From Planctomycetaceae bacterium (GTDB lineage Bacteria > Planctomycetota > Planctomycetia > Pirellulales > Pirellulaceae): a DNA stretch of 64,000 nucleotides. The stretch covers positions 248,001 to 312,000 of the forward strand of contig JACKHM010000005.1 in the NCBI GenBank assembly GCA_020638995.1, read 5' to 3'. Position numbers and translations under genes: made by a program. Shown one piece after another: positions 9,874-19,452 of the stretch (position 1 is its first letter; each line of letters starts with the position of its first letter). The notes under the pieces were generated by a model. The model ran no database searches and was not told where the DNA came from. It was given only the letters and a program-made list of their open reading frames with translations.

Positions 9874-11376
9874 CTAATCTTTGAGGCCGATGGCTGCGGT
9901 TAGGCCATTAGATATGCCCGTCGCGACATCGTGTCCGCCTTCGTCCCAGGCCCACATATTCTTCATCATGTCCGTCATGACAATGCCAGAAAGCGATAGG
10001 AACATGATAATCAAGAGTAACCCTAATACGTTCCAAATCGAATAAGGAGTTTCTGGAGGTTCTGCAGCGTATGCTTGCGCGGCGGCTGCGGCTGGCGTGG
10101 GGGCGGCCGTTGGCATCGCCGGAGCACCGCCTCCACCGAGCGCGTCAAGTTGTTGGCCGAACGCATCGTCGCCTTCCAGGAGTGCTTGTCCGCCCGCTGC
10201 CTCGGGAACCAAGCCCGCGGTGTCCTGGTCGAAAGCGGCCGAATCTTCTAAAGCGATAACTTGCGAGCCGCTATCCGACTCGTCCATGAACATTTCATCC
10301 GAGGGTGAGAGAAGAAACTCTTCGTCCTTCTTTACTCCAGACCCCGACTCGGCCTCCATTTCATCCAGGTCAACGATCTCTTCGTCTTCGGGCAACTCCA
10401 ATGATGAGATCGAACTTCCGCCGAGATCAAGCGGTTCTTCTTCGAGCGACAGTCCACTGTCGGTAGGAGAATCCAGCTGAATTCCGCTGTCGACTTCCAA
10501 CGAGAGTCCGCTGTCGGTCGGTGAAGAGAGGTTTATTCCGCTGTCACCAGCGCTGAGTGTCAAATCGCTGCCTGTTCCGCTTCCACTTAGCACCATGTCG
10601 TCGTCATCGCTTAGCGCGAGTTCACTATCTAACGACATGTCAAGGTCGCCCGAACCGAGACCGGTATCGGCTGAAAGTTCAAGATTTCCGGTGCCGCCTG
10701 ATTCTGGCGATTCCAGAGTGAGCTCCGAGTCGTCATCGAACAATCCACCTAAATCGGAGTCTGCACCGGAATCATTCAGCTCGATTCCCTTGTCCGATCC
10801 TGGATCGGGGACGAGCGAGACGCCGCTCTTTCCCACACCTGGCACGAGCGTGACATCGCTGCCAACTTGCGAGCCCTCGTCCGTCGCGTCGGCAAGCGAC
10901 AATTCGCTGTCGCCACCGGTGCTACTTGCGATTCCCGAATCCGCAGCCAATGTCAAGTCACTTCCCGGTCCCAACGGTGCCAACTTGAGGTCGCTGTCGT
11001 CGTCTTCGACGCTCAATGTAAGATCGCTGTCCGCCGACATCGGATCTTCAGCTTTGCCGATGATCGTGCTCGAAGTCGATTCGCCGGAATGGCCAAGCTC
11101 TTCTTCGCTGACGAGGATTGATTCATCGTCGGCAAACTCCAAGCTGCTACCCGTGTCATCGAACGAGAGCAGATCGTCTTCAAGACTGTCGCCCTCGAGA
11201 CTGTCGCCTGCCTCTTCCATCTCCGCTTTTACACGATCAACTTCATCGTCTTTGAACTTCCAACTGGCACCATCGCGGAATCCCCGGATCTCGCCATTGG
11301 ATCGCATCTCGACCAATCTGTCAGGCGTGACTCCAAGTCGTTTTGCGGCTTCGTTGAGTTCAAGGAACTGGGACAT
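9874..11376 (-). CDS. Helix-turn-helix protein with acidic repeats and a C-terminal membrane anchor
   Basis: Residues 1-53 (MSQFLELNEAAKRLGVTPDR onward) form an excisionase/MerR-like winged helix-turn-helix. About 380 residues of very acidic serine/aspartate/leucine-rich sequence follow, with recurring SDLTLS and SGLSLE units. The protein ends with one strong membrane helix at about residues 447-466 (LGLLLIIMFLSLSGIV). A DNA-binding fold joined to a membrane tail by a long acidic spacer suggests either a membrane-tethered regulator or a helix-turn-helix used for protein contacts. The start lies 7 bp after the small secreted protein gene, so both are probably co-transcribed. The domain reading is good; the role is open. 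Confidence 0.85.
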   Translation of the reverse strand: MSQFLELNEAAKRLGVTPDRLVEMRSNGEIRGFRDGASWKFKDDEVDRVKAEMEEAGDSLEGDSLEDDLLSFDDTGSSLEFADDESILVSEEELGHSGESTSSTIIGKAEDPMSADSDLTLSVEDDDSDLKLAPLGPGSDLTLAADSGIASSTGGDSELSLADATDEGSQVGSDVTLVPGVGKSGVSLVPDPGSDKGIELNDSGADSDLGGLFDDDSELTLESPESGGTGNLELSADTGLGSGDLDMSLDSELALSDDDDMVLSGSGTGSDLTLSAGDSGINLSSPTDSGLSLEVDSGIQLDSPTDSGLSLEEEPLDLGGSSISSLELPEDEEIVDLDEMEAESGSGVKKDEEFLLSPSDEMFMDESDSGSQVIALEDSAAFDQDTAGLVPEAAGGQALLEGDDAFGQQLDALGGGGAPAMPTAAPTPAAAAAQAYAAEPPETPYSIWNVLGLLLIIMFLSLSGIVMTDMMKNMWAWDEGGHDVATGISNGLTAAIGLKD

Positions 11377-11383
11377 AAGTGAC

Positions 11384-11719
11384 CTATCTTTGGTCTAGAA
11401 TGGCGCGAATTTCTTTTGGCAACGGGCTCTCAGTGTTAAACTCGTCCATGAGCAGATCGGCGTAGAAATTGCGAACGCTCTTGAGCGAGATCACTCCCGA
11501 TGCATGATCGATATGGTAAACACTCATAACTCGCGACTTGGGATCGATGACGACAACCTGCTGCCGCCCTTCCTCCACATCGCTGTTCAAGGCAATCAAC
11601 TCGCCCTGCGGCCTTACTGCTGGTTGCTGAGCGTGCAGGCTCTGACGCCACACGTCTCCTCCAACAACTACTCCGATCAGGCAAGCTAGGGACAAAAATA
11701 AATACGTCAAACTTCGCAT
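11384..11719 (-). CDS. Small exported hypothetical protein
   Basis: The 111-residue product begins MRSLTYLFLSLACLIGVVVGG, a clear signal peptide or anchor. The mature part (ELIALNSDVEEGRQQVVVID onward) is beta-rich with a conserved-looking DPKSRVMSVYHID stretch and a helical C-terminus. It is 7 bp upstream of the helix-turn-helix membrane protein on the same strand, a tight spacing that implies one transcript. I do not recognise a family; the N-terminal signal and the context support a real gene. Confidence 0.75.
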   Translation of the reverse strand: MRSLTYLFLSLACLIGVVVGGDVWRQSLHAQQPAVRPQGELIALNSDVEEGRQQVVVIDPKSRVMSVYHIDHASGVISLKSVRNFYADLLMDEFNTESPLPKEIRAILDQR

Positions 11720-12092
11720 AACCTTGTCTCCTTACAAGACATGCGGAACCTGGTAGTTCTTTGCCGACGATCGTCGAGTAGTAGGAATCGTTTGATCACG
11801 CAAATCGACCACGGCTCGCGTCGGGGCAAACTCTATTCTAAAAGCCACGTTCCTTGGTTCAAGACTTTTCATCGCAACGACTAACGGCGATTATTCCGCC
11901 AAGTCGGTACAATCGTAATCGATTCACGCTCAGATGTCGCGTCAAAAACGGAAGTGCTTACTCAGAAAACACTTGCAAACGATTCCGAGGAGGCGTTTGC
12001 CGACCCTTCGAAAGTTGCCGTTCCGGCTCTGTCGACGTCCAATCGGTTGCCTGAACCCAGCGTTCGGGCCTAAACAGCGTGGTAATGATCTT
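11720..12092. other. Intergenic stretch of 373 bp with no convincing gene
   Basis: Only short overlapping frames are open here and none has a good ribosome-binding site or protein-like composition. It should contain the promoter of the 11,719-9,874 transcript, and the 3' end of the diguanylate cyclase message on the same strand. No hairpin with a T-run was found. Confidence 0.5.
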
Positions 12093-13031
12093 TTAGGACG
12101 TGGCCACTTCCAAGTCTCTCGAATCGAGAGCAGGCACTTGTATCTCATCCGATTCGGCTTGCAGAACCAAGTGGCAGCCGTTTGAGTCACTTGCGAAGAC
12201 CTGATTGCGACCGGCTTCTTTGGCTTGATACAGGGCTTGGTCTGCCGCGTTGACCAATTCGGCGGTGAGGCCGTAGTCTTCTGTCGACGCCAACCCGATA
12301 CTTGCCGTCAGATCTAATTTCGATTCGATCTCTCGTCGAACACGCTCGCAAAACACGCGCGCTCCGTCCAGCAATGTTTCTGGCATGAGAATGACGAACT
12401 CTTCACCGCCATATCTGGCGACGACATCCGTTTCGCGCGCCAACTCTCGCAATAGTTTGCCGACTGCCGCAAGTGCTTGATCACCACGCATGTGTCCGTG
12501 CGTGTCATTTATTCGTTTGAAATGATCGAGGTCGATAATGGCGAGCGAGAACTGTTTTCCGTAACGATTGAGTAAGGCTCGATGGTTTTCGAGCGATTGA
12601 TCGAACATCCGCCGATTTCCCACTCCCGTCAATGCGTCGATTCGCGATTCTTGAAGATTTACCAGGAAGTTTGATTGCTGTTTGATTTGGTCGTAGGCGC
12701 GTGCAACTTGATCGGCAAGAGCGAGTGTTGGTTTAAGAATGCGCTCGGCTTCGACCGAGAAATCGTTCCAGTCGGCGTTGCGATGCCCCTTTGATGCCGC
12801 TTTGACGCGGTCCTTGAACTGAACGACCTGTTGTTGATGTTGCTGAACGGCTTGTTGCAGTTTAGCAGCGATACCTTCAAATTCTTCGATGATTGCCTTG
12901 GCTCGCTGCATGTCGCGTTCGGCCGCTTTGCCTTCCGCGGACTGTGTGCGTCGCAATTTGCCTACTGTGAAACCGAAGATGGCAGTTAATGTGAGACCGA
13001 GAATGTCGAGACCACTGAGATCGAATAGCAT
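12093..13031 (-). CDS. Membrane-anchored GGDEF diguanylate cyclase
   Basis: The 312-residue product would make the second messenger cyclic di-GMP from two GTP. An N-terminal hydrophobic segment (residues 8-25) is followed by a glutamine-rich coiled coil and a GGDEF domain starting near DALTGVGNRRMFD. The active-site motif is RYGGEEF. RETD, five residues before it, matches the RxxD inhibitory site, so product feedback is likely. No phosphodiesterase EAL domain is attached. Architecture and sequence are shared with the gene at 19,453, which points to a duplication. It stands alone on the minus strand with flanking gaps. Confidence 0.93.
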   Translation of the reverse strand: MLFDLSGLDILGLTLTAIFGFTVGKLRRTQSAEGKAAERDMQRAKAIIEEFEGIAAKLQQAVQQHQQQVVQFKDRVKAASKGHRNADWNDFSVEAERILKPTLALADQVARAYDQIKQQSNFLVNLQESRIDALTGVGNRRMFDQSLENHRALLNRYGKQFSLAIIDLDHFKRINDTHGHMRGDQALAAVGKLLRELARETDVVARYGGEEFVILMPETLLDGARVFCERVRREIESKLDLTASIGLASTEDYGLTAELVNAADQALYQAKEAGRNQVFASDSNGCHLVLQAESDEIQVPALDSRDLEVATS

Positions 13032-13994
13032 GATTTCACCCTAAAGCGACTTACTTTGTTGTCTGCCACCGATGCGAGTGCTGCCTGCTCCAAGCCGAGC
13101 CCCGTGCTTGGAGTCCCCCGCGACGTTGCCATGAGATTGCGTTACCCACGGAAGTGTAGGTCATGCGTCGCCGCGAAATCGTGATGCCTCGTCCTTCTGG
13201 GATTCCGGCGTTTGGGGAAGCACGTCTTGTGGGACGCGTTGTGAGGGTTATATCGATTGGATGTCCGAGGAATTCAAATCCCAGCCAGTAACGTCGCACG
13301 ATGGATTCGCCGAATGGCTCTGATGTACGCGGCGGTTCGAAGGCTGACTTGCCAGTCATTCGCCTCTTGCAGACTTGATCAGAAGCTTGTGTGAGCACGT
13401 GGTCGAGTTCTTGTCGCACGCGGTTCAAGCTCCACTTGTAATACTGAAAACTCTGAACCCACCCGAAGTAACTGACAGTCACACCCCCGCATTTGTCAGT
13501 ATATCCGGCAATACCGTCGTACCCCGCTCGTGCAGAACGGGGGCAGCGTCCGGGTGAATCGGTCCGTTCATCGAGGTCAATCTTTTCAGCGGCATGCTCG
13601 AAGCACAACGGTGTTGCTTCAGAAGCTTTCATCTGTAGGACCTCGATCGAAGCGAGTGCGCACGGGAGAGGGCGAGCTAAAGGTACCGCCGTTCCCCAAG
13701 ACCCAGAAGATGAAGATTTGGGAGCGGTGGGGCGACGAGGCCGCAAAACACAAGGTCCAAACAACAAATGTCCAACCAAATCGCAAATTCCGATTCTTGG
13801 CAGCAATAACGTGTCGTCGTCACGCGAGCTTTGAAATTGGAACCGTCCAAAATTGGGACTTATTCGTCATTTGCAATTAGTCAGTCGTTTCTTAATGTCT
13901 TGAATGCGCTGGTTCACTTCAATTGGCGACTCGGGTAATATACGTGAGTTCACTACTGGAGCAGACACCTCTTCATCATTCGGATGACGCACGG
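13032..13994. other. Long unexplained stretch; one weak minus-strand ORF
   Basis: This 963-bp gap between the diguanylate cyclase and yhaO has one long open frame on the minus strand (13,051-13,806, 251 codons) and overlapping shorter ones on the plus strand. The minus frame is rich in arginine, proline and cysteine, lacks a clear ribosome-binding site, and only the middle (a YFGWVQSFQYYKWS stretch) looks protein-like. I cannot support a function and doubt that the whole frame is translated. It may be a decayed gene or a regulatory or RNA region. Confidence 0.3.
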
Positions 13995-15257
13995 ATGTTC
14001 AAGTTTATTCATGCTGCTGATCTACATATCGACAGTCCCCTACGCGGTTTGGAAGCCTACGAAGGAGCACCGGTTGAACAGTTCCGCGCTGCGACGCGCG
14101 TCGCTTTTGAAAATCTCGTCACGCTAGCAATCGAGCGACAAGTTGCCTTTGTTGTAATTGCCGGAGATCTTTTCGACGGTAAATGGCAAGACATGAAGAC
14201 CGGTCTTTGGACGGCCGCACAATTCAGACGCTTGGAGCGAGATAACATTCCGGTCTACTTGTTGCGGGGCAATCATGATGCTGCGAGCAAAGTGCGGCAA
14301 GCCGTTACCTGGCCAGAGAATGTACGAGAGTTTTCCGTCCGCAAGCCCGAGACTTTTCTGCTGGACGAGATCGGTGTCGCGTTGCACGGACAAGGATTCG
14401 CTCACCAGGAGTGCAACGACGATTTGGCCGACACTTATCCGACTGCGGTCGATGGGATGTTCAACATCGGCGTGCTGCACACCAGTCTGACCGGAAGTTC
14501 CGAACACGATACCTACGCGCCGACGAGTCAGGCCGTGCTTCTCTCTAAAGGATATGACTACTGGGCACTTGGCCACATCCATCAGCGGTCCGATCCGCCA
14601 CTTTCAACAAGGCCATTCATCGGCTATTCGGGAAACACGCAAGGACGTCATGTTCGAGAGACAGGACCACGAGGCTGTTTGCTAAACACCGTCGCGGACG
14701 GCGAGATCGAGGCCTCTGAGTTTGTCGAAACCGATACGCTGCGTTGGCATTTGGCCGAAATTAATCTTGTGGCAAGTGATGGCATCGGTGAGTTGCTCAA
14801 GAAGGTACGACAACAAATCGCACGTCGTCACGAGGCGGACGCGGGACGTTTCTCTGCGATCCGCATCGTCGTTCGCGGGGGGTGTATTGCCCATCAAGAT
14901 TTGGTCCATGCCGCCCGCCATGAAGAGACTTTGGCCGAGATTCGTAATCTGGCGAATGAGTTTGACGACGAAGTGTGGATCGAAAAGATCAAGCTGGAAA
15001 CGCGACCTCCGATCAACATCGAGCAGCTCCGACAAGGATCTGATTTGGTGGCTGAGTTGTTGCAGGAAATCGAGAGGCTGCGGGGCCACGAGACCGGCCT
15101 CCGCGAACTGGCAGAAGAACTGTTGCCGCTCGCGACGAAGGCACCGCTAGAACTGAGTGAGTGCGGAATCGAATTGACGGAACCCGCGCAGCTACTCGCT
15201 TGGCTCGAACAAGCGGAATCGCTCTTGGTATCGCAATTGCTGGAGGCAGACGCATGA
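13995..15257 (+). CDS. YhaO/SbcD-like DNA repair metallophosphoesterase
   Basis: The ATG at 13,995 gives MFKFIHAADLHIDSPL, the standard N-terminus of this family; an earlier in-frame start would add 24 residues with no family likeness. The 420-residue product has all five phosphoesterase blocks in order: D9-x-H11, GDLFD at 57-61, GNHD at 92-95, LHT at 161-163 and GHIH at 193-196. These bind two metal ions, probably manganese, in Mre11-type nucleases. The C-terminal part is a helical cap. The stop overlaps the start of the ATPase gene in ATGA, so the two are translationally coupled and likely form one nuclease-ATPase complex. Confidence 0.93.
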   Translation: MFKFIHAADLHIDSPLRGLEAYEGAPVEQFRAATRVAFENLVTLAIERQVAFVVIAGDLFDGKWQDMKTGLWTAAQFRRLERDNIPVYLLRGNHDAASKVRQAVTWPENVREFSVRKPETFLLDEIGVALHGQGFAHQECNDDLADTYPTAVDGMFNIGVLHTSLTGSSEHDTYAPTSQAVLLSKGYDYWALGHIHQRSDPPLSTRPFIGYSGNTQGRHVRETGPRGCLLNTVADGEIEASEFVETDTLRWHLAEINLVASDGIGELLKKVRQQIARRHEADAGRFSAIRIVVRGGCIAHQDLVHAARHEETLAEIRNLANEFDDEVWIEKIKLETRPPINIEQLRQGSDLVAELLQEIERLRGHETGLRELAEELLPLATKAPLELSECGIELTEPAQLLAWLEQAESLLVSQLLEADA

Positions 15258-18200
15258 AGCTACGGGCACTTGATATCGAGCACTTTGGAGTATTCAGCGG
15301 CCAGACACTTGAGTTCGATTCTCGTTTCTCACTGGTCTTTGGTCCAAACGAAGCGGGCAAGTCGACGTTGCTACAGCTGATTCGCGAACTGTTATTTGGT
15401 TTTAGGCCGTTGCAGAATCCTTATGTTTTCCACGACCATGCGGGGGAGATGGCTGCCACGGCGAGGTTTGATGTGTCAAACGGCACGACGCTTCGTTTTC
15501 GTCGGCGCAAAGGAAAGAAGAATGAAGTTGTCGGTCAAATCGATCCGACGGGCCGCAAAGTCGATGCCGCGGCGCTGAATGGTATGCTCGGCGGCGCGAG
15601 CAAAGAAGTCTACGACCAAGTATTTGGGTTTTCGTTGCGTGAGCTGGCAGAAGCGGACGAAAGTTTGAAGCGGGCGAATCTAACCGAGGCACTATACGGC
15701 GGCGGATTGGGCGGACTGGCTCACTTTCAACGCATTCAGGCGGAGCTGCAATCGGAAGCCGATGTGTTGTTCACATCACGTGGACGAAGCAAGCAACTAA
15801 TCCACAAATTGCTTAGTAATATCAAAGATCAATCGAAGGAACTGAAGGCTCAAACGGTCAAGCCGAGAGATTTCGAGCAACTCACGCGCGAAGCAAAAGA
15901 AGCTCATGCCACCGTCGAATTGCTCCGGCAGCAGCTGGAATCGATGAGAGCCAGGAAGGCCCACCTTGATCGCTTAGCAGATGCCATCGGCCCCTGGTTG
16001 CGGAGCCGCGATGCCGAGCGTGAACTCGCCGAGCTACAGATCCCTGATGATTTTCCCATTGACGGCGGAGAACAATTCACGCGACTTAAGGTCCGACGAA
16101 CGGAATTGGCAGAGGAGTTGGAAGGCGTCGAACGCGAGCTGGCAGAGGAATCTGAGCAGCTCGCCGCGCTCCAGCTCGCCCCCGATCTGCTCGCGAACGA
16201 AGCCGTGATTCGGGAGCTGGAACAACAGATCACGCAAGTCGTGGGCTACCGGCGTGACCTCCCGTTGCGGCAACAGGACTCGAATTCGATAAAGTCTCGC
16301 GTCCGCGCCCAGCTAAAGAGTTTTTCTCCGGATTGGGACGACCGTCACCTGGAACGCTTTCGCACGACGCTTGCTCAGCGCGAGACGGTTGATCGGCTAG
16401 AGGCCGAGTTGGAGGAACTGCTGCGGCGGAAATCCACCGCAGCTGCGGAGCGTCGAACCGTAGAAAACGACCTGCGGACGCTCCAGGAGCAGCTAAGTTC
16501 CAGCGACACGGATGACCTCGTCGACAGCCTCACGTCGATACTCGAATTGGCACCTGAGTATCAACAACAGGTCGAGCGGCTTGGTGAAGTACGCCAGCAA
16601 TCGAGCACTATCGAAAACGACATCGAAGTCTTCCTCCTAAAGCTAAGCTCGCCTTTGGGGACGAAGATCAAAGTAGACGACATGTCACCTCTTCCGATGT
16701 CTGCGACCGTCGCCGAGTTTCGGGAACGATTAGATCGCTCTGGACACGATGTCACGGAGGCAGAACGCAGTGTCCTCGCGATCCGACAAGACTGCGACCA
16801 GAAGCAAGAGCAACTCGCACTGTGCGATGCGAGTACTGCGGTACCTGACCGCGACCAACTGCGTGCATCTCGCGAAAACAGAGACGAAGGGTGGCGGTTA
16901 ATTCGCGAGCAGTTCTTGGACCAGAAGGCGCCAAGCGATGTCGCGGTGGCGCGCTGGTTGCAATTGGACAAGGTATCTGACGTTGAGATAGCGAAGTCGC
17001 TCGCATCCTCTTACGAAGCCTCAGTTCGTGCAGCAGACGACTTGGCCGACGAGCGGCAAGACAAGGCTGAGGAAGCAGCCACACGCGATCAATTGAAATA
17101 CGAAATTGGTCGCCTTGAAAAACGTCTCACGGCAGCTGAACAGAACTTGGAGTTGCATCTTCAGCAACACCAGCAAGTGCTAAATCAATGGGAGTCGCTG
17201 TGGTCCGAGTGTCTCTTTGCGCCGCTTTCACCGAGTGCAATGTTCGACTGGTTGAAGGTCTACGACGAGTTCACCGGAGCCCGCACGAAGCTGAAGCAGC
17301 TCCAGGACCGAGCCAGGTCATTGGAGTCGAAGGTGTCCGAGTTTGAGAGGCAACTTTCCACAGTGTTTCCCGGTGCGAGTGACAGTCCGGCTCAGCGTAT
17401 CGCCCGAGCACGCCAGAGACACGAAGCGGTGCGTGACGCGAAGGTGCGACGCCGAACTTACGAAGAACAGCTTCGACAAAAGGAGCAAACTCTCCGCTCG
17501 TTGGACGATCAACTCGTGGCGTGCGAGGCGGAACTTCGCGACTGGCAAATTCGTTGGGAGACGTTGATGGGGGAGTTCGAGTTTCCGCGCGATTGGGACG
17601 TGCATCTGGCATCAAAGATCCTCGGAGGGTTGGTCGAGGCTCGTAGCGAGTGGGACAAGGCGTTCGATCTGGATAGGCGTATTGCGGACATGAGCGACGG
17701 TATTTCGAGCTTTACGACCGACGTGAGTGAGCTTTGTCAGCGGATCGCACCGATGCTCGCCGATTTTGCGCCCGAAGTTGCGATGAAAGAGCTGCAAGCA
17801 CAACTGGATGCCGCCAAAATTGCGCACCGCGACGACGAGCGACTGCAACGTAGTTGCGCCAAGCTCCGGAAGCATCGCGATGCAAAAGGAGAGCAGCTAG
17901 TCCGAATCGATGCGGAACTCGACCAGCTGCTTGGTGTAGTGGGCACCAAGAGCGAAGCCGAATTCCAGCGTGTGGCACTCGCCGCGAAGCGACGCGCTGA
18001 GTTGACGTTGACGCATCGCGCGGCTACCGGGCAGATCAGTGCCCTCCGGGGTACCGAGGACGAATTAGCGTTCTGCCAAGAGTTGGAGAATGCCGACGCC
18101 GACTCGATCGCCATCGAGCAGCAACGGCTTGGGCACGAACTCAAAAAGGTCGAGAGCGATTTTGACGTTGCTTTTAAAAAGTCTGCTCTCCTGGACGAGA

Positions 18201-18832
18201 AGCGGCTGCGACTCGATGGAACCAGCCACGCGGCAGATCTGGCGTTAGAGCTAGAGAGTACTCGGAGTCAACTTGCGACAGCCGTCGACCGTTGGGCACC
18301 GCTCGTGCTGGCTCAAGCATTGATGAAGCAAGCCCTGATGAAGTTTGAACGTGAGCAGCAACCAGTGATGCTCGTCAAAGTCGAGCAGTTATTTCAAAAA
18401 ATGACGCTCGGGCGATACCAATCGATCGAGCGAAAACTCGACGAACATGGCACTCTGTTAGTCGTTGACGATGGCGGCAAACGCAAAGAACCTCACCAGC
18501 TGAGCACCGGCACGCGCGAGCAGCTGTATCTGGCGATTCGGCTCGCCTATATCGACCACTACTGCCTCAGTGCCGAACCCTTGCCAATCGTCATGGACGA
18601 TGTCTTGGTGAATTTCGACGGGGAACGCGCCCGGCAGACGTTGCGAGCCTTTGAAGAGGTTGCCGACAAGGTCCAAATCATCTTCTTGACGTGTCATCAG
18701 CACACAATCGAGATGGCACGCGATGTTTTTCCGTCTACTCAGCCAATCGTCCTGTCAGGAGGAAAATTAACCGAAGGCAGTGTCACGACGATGAGGGCAG
18801 CAAAACGGAATCCGGGTGCAGCTGTCCGTTAA
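15254..18832 (+). CDS. YhaN-like AAA/SMC-type ATPase, partner of the phosphoesterase
   Basis: The ATG at 15,254 overlaps the stop of the preceding gene and places the Walker A motif GPNEAGKST at residues 30-38. An alternative start 93 bp earlier is unlikely. The 1192-residue protein has the SMC/Rad50 layout: an N-terminal nucleotide-binding half, about 800 residues of charged coiled coil, and a C-terminal half with the signature STGTREQLYLAIRLAY and Walker B LPIVMDDVLVNF near residue 1110. No zinc-hook CxxC was found in the coiled coil, which fits YhaN better than SbcC. With its partner it probably processes DNA ends or unusual structures. A bidirectional terminator follows. Confidence 0.92.
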   Translation: MKLRALDIEHFGVFSGQTLEFDSRFSLVFGPNEAGKSTLLQLIRELLFGFRPLQNPYVFHDHAGEMAATARFDVSNGTTLRFRRRKGKKNEVVGQIDPTGRKVDAAALNGMLGGASKEVYDQVFGFSLRELAEADESLKRANLTEALYGGGLGGLAHFQRIQAELQSEADVLFTSRGRSKQLIHKLLSNIKDQSKELKAQTVKPRDFEQLTREAKEAHATVELLRQQLESMRARKAHLDRLADAIGPWLRSRDAERELAELQIPDDFPIDGGEQFTRLKVRRTELAEELEGVERELAEESEQLAALQLAPDLLANEAVIRELEQQITQVVGYRRDLPLRQQDSNSIKSRVRAQLKSFSPDWDDRHLERFRTTLAQRETVDRLEAELEELLRRKSTAAAERRTVENDLRTLQEQLSSSDTDDLVDSLTSILELAPEYQQQVERLGEVRQQSSTIENDIEVFLLKLSSPLGTKIKVDDMSPLPMSATVAEFRERLDRSGHDVTEAERSVLAIRQDCDQKQEQLALCDASTAVPDRDQLRASRENRDEGWRLIREQFLDQKAPSDVAVARWLQLDKVSDVEIAKSLASSYEASVRAADDLADERQDKAEEAATRDQLKYEIGRLEKRLTAAEQNLELHLQQHQQVLNQWESLWSECLFAPLSPSAMFDWLKVYDEFTGARTKLKQLQDRARSLESKVSEFERQLSTVFPGASDSPAQRIARARQRHEAVRDAKVRRRTYEEQLRQKEQTLRSLDDQLVACEAELRDWQIRWETLMGEFEFPRDWDVHLASKILGGLVEARSEWDKAFDLDRRIADMSDGISSFTTDVSELCQRIAPMLADFAPEVAMKELQAQLDAAKIAHRDDERLQRSCAKLRKHRDAKGEQLVRIDAELDQLLGVVGTKSEAEFQRVALAAKRRAELTLTHRAATGQISALRGTEDELAFCQELENADADSIAIEQQRLGHELKKVESDFDVAFKKSALLDEKRLRLDGTSHAADLALELESTRSQLATAVDRWAPLVLAQALMKQALMKFEREQQPVMLVKVEQLFQKMTLGRYQSIERKLDEHGTLLVVDDGGKRKEPHQLSTGTREQLYLAIRLAYIDHYCLSAEPLPIVMDDVLVNFDGERARQTLRAFEEVADKVQIIFLTCHQHTIEMARDVFPSTQPIVLSGGKLTEGSVTTMRAAKRNPGAAVR

Positions 18833-18905
18833 CAGGGAATGTTAATTGGGGAAGATCGTTAGCGAGCTTTGCCCGAAGCCTGCAAATTTGCCCCAAGAAG
18901 CGATT

Positions 18906-18938
18906 AAAGCCCGCAAATCCAAGGATTTACGGGCTTTT
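18906..18938. terminator. Bidirectional intrinsic terminator
   Basis: AAAGCCCG, AAATCC, a two-base loop, then GGATTT and CGGGCTTTT form a long hairpin with one mismatch. It has a T-run on the plus side and an A-run that becomes a T-run on the minus side. It sits between the convergent YhaN-like gene and tRNA-Asp and can serve both. Confidence 0.88.
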
Positions 18939-18944
18939 CAGGAG

Positions 18945-19018
18945 CGAGGCCGACGGGGCTCGAACCCGCAACCTCTGGATCGACAGTCCAGTGCTCTAAC
19001 CAATTGAGCTACGGCCCC
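18945..19018 (-). tRNA. tRNA-Asp (anticodon GTC)
   Basis: Read on the minus strand, the 74 bases fold into a complete cloverleaf. The acceptor stem GGGGCCG pairs with CGGCCTC (one G-T pair). The anticodon stem CTGGA/TCCAG encloses the loop CTGTCGA, which gives anticodon GTC (Asp). The T-loop region GGTTCGAGCCC is normal. The discriminator base is G, an identity element of tRNA-Asp. CCA is not encoded. It is a substrate for GluQ, also encoded in this window. Confidence 0.96.
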
Positions 19019-19033
19019 TGAAATCGAAGTTGA

Positions 19034-19061
19034 ATTATACCTCTGACCTATCGGTTCGCAA
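19034..19061 (-). promoter_or_regulatory. Sigma-70-type promoter of tRNA-Asp
   Basis: On the minus strand TTGCGA and a perfect TATAAT are separated by 16 bases, and the TATAAT ends 15 bases before the tRNA 5' end. Spacing, sequence and position all agree with a housekeeping promoter. Confidence 0.8.
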
Positions 19062-19229
19062 GGCCGCTCGGCTTTATCTCTGTATTGCCGAATACAACGG
19101 TTTTCCTACAAGAACCGCGGTGATGTCGTGTCTCTGGCGGGGCCCACGGTTTCCCCCATGAAGGTCGGTCGACCACCAATTCCGTGGTCTATACTTGTGC
19201 GGACTGTTACGTGAACTGAGGGCTTTGAT

Positions 19230-19370
19230 ATGTGGAGCTTTGCCGAACGAGCGGCCAATGATGTATTTCGCATGACCGGTCAGCTGGATCGCGAGCACTG
19301 GATCGCTGTATTTGTCGCAGCATTGGTGGTCGGTGCGTTTTTAATGAAGGGTTTTGGGGCAAGAGTCTGA
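19230..19370 (+). CDS. 46-residue single-helix membrane protein
   Basis: A short frame starts at the ATG at 19,230 after TGAGGGC, a reasonable ribosome-binding site. It encodes an amphipathic N-terminal part (MWSFAERAANDVFRMTGQLD) followed by one hydrophobic helix (WIAVFVAALVVGAFLM) and a short basic tail. The composition is typical of small bacterial membrane proteins and not of chance frames. It lies 82 bp before the diguanylate cyclase gene in the same direction and may share its transcript. Function unknown. Confidence 0.55.
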   Translation: MWSFAERAANDVFRMTGQLDREHWIAVFVAALVVGAFLMKGFGARV

Positions 19371-19452
19371 AGTTCGATTTCTGGGCGCAGTAATTCCGAG
19401 CGGTTCATTTTCGGTTACTGCGTTGGAATCTTGAGCTGGCCGTGGGGTACGT

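Noticed and set aside
10595..11398. Long plus-strand serine-rich frame opposite the helix-turn-helix membrane protein
   Set aside because: It is a shadow of the acidic repeats on the other strand (GA-rich codons read backwards as serine codons); no ribosome-binding site and no domain.
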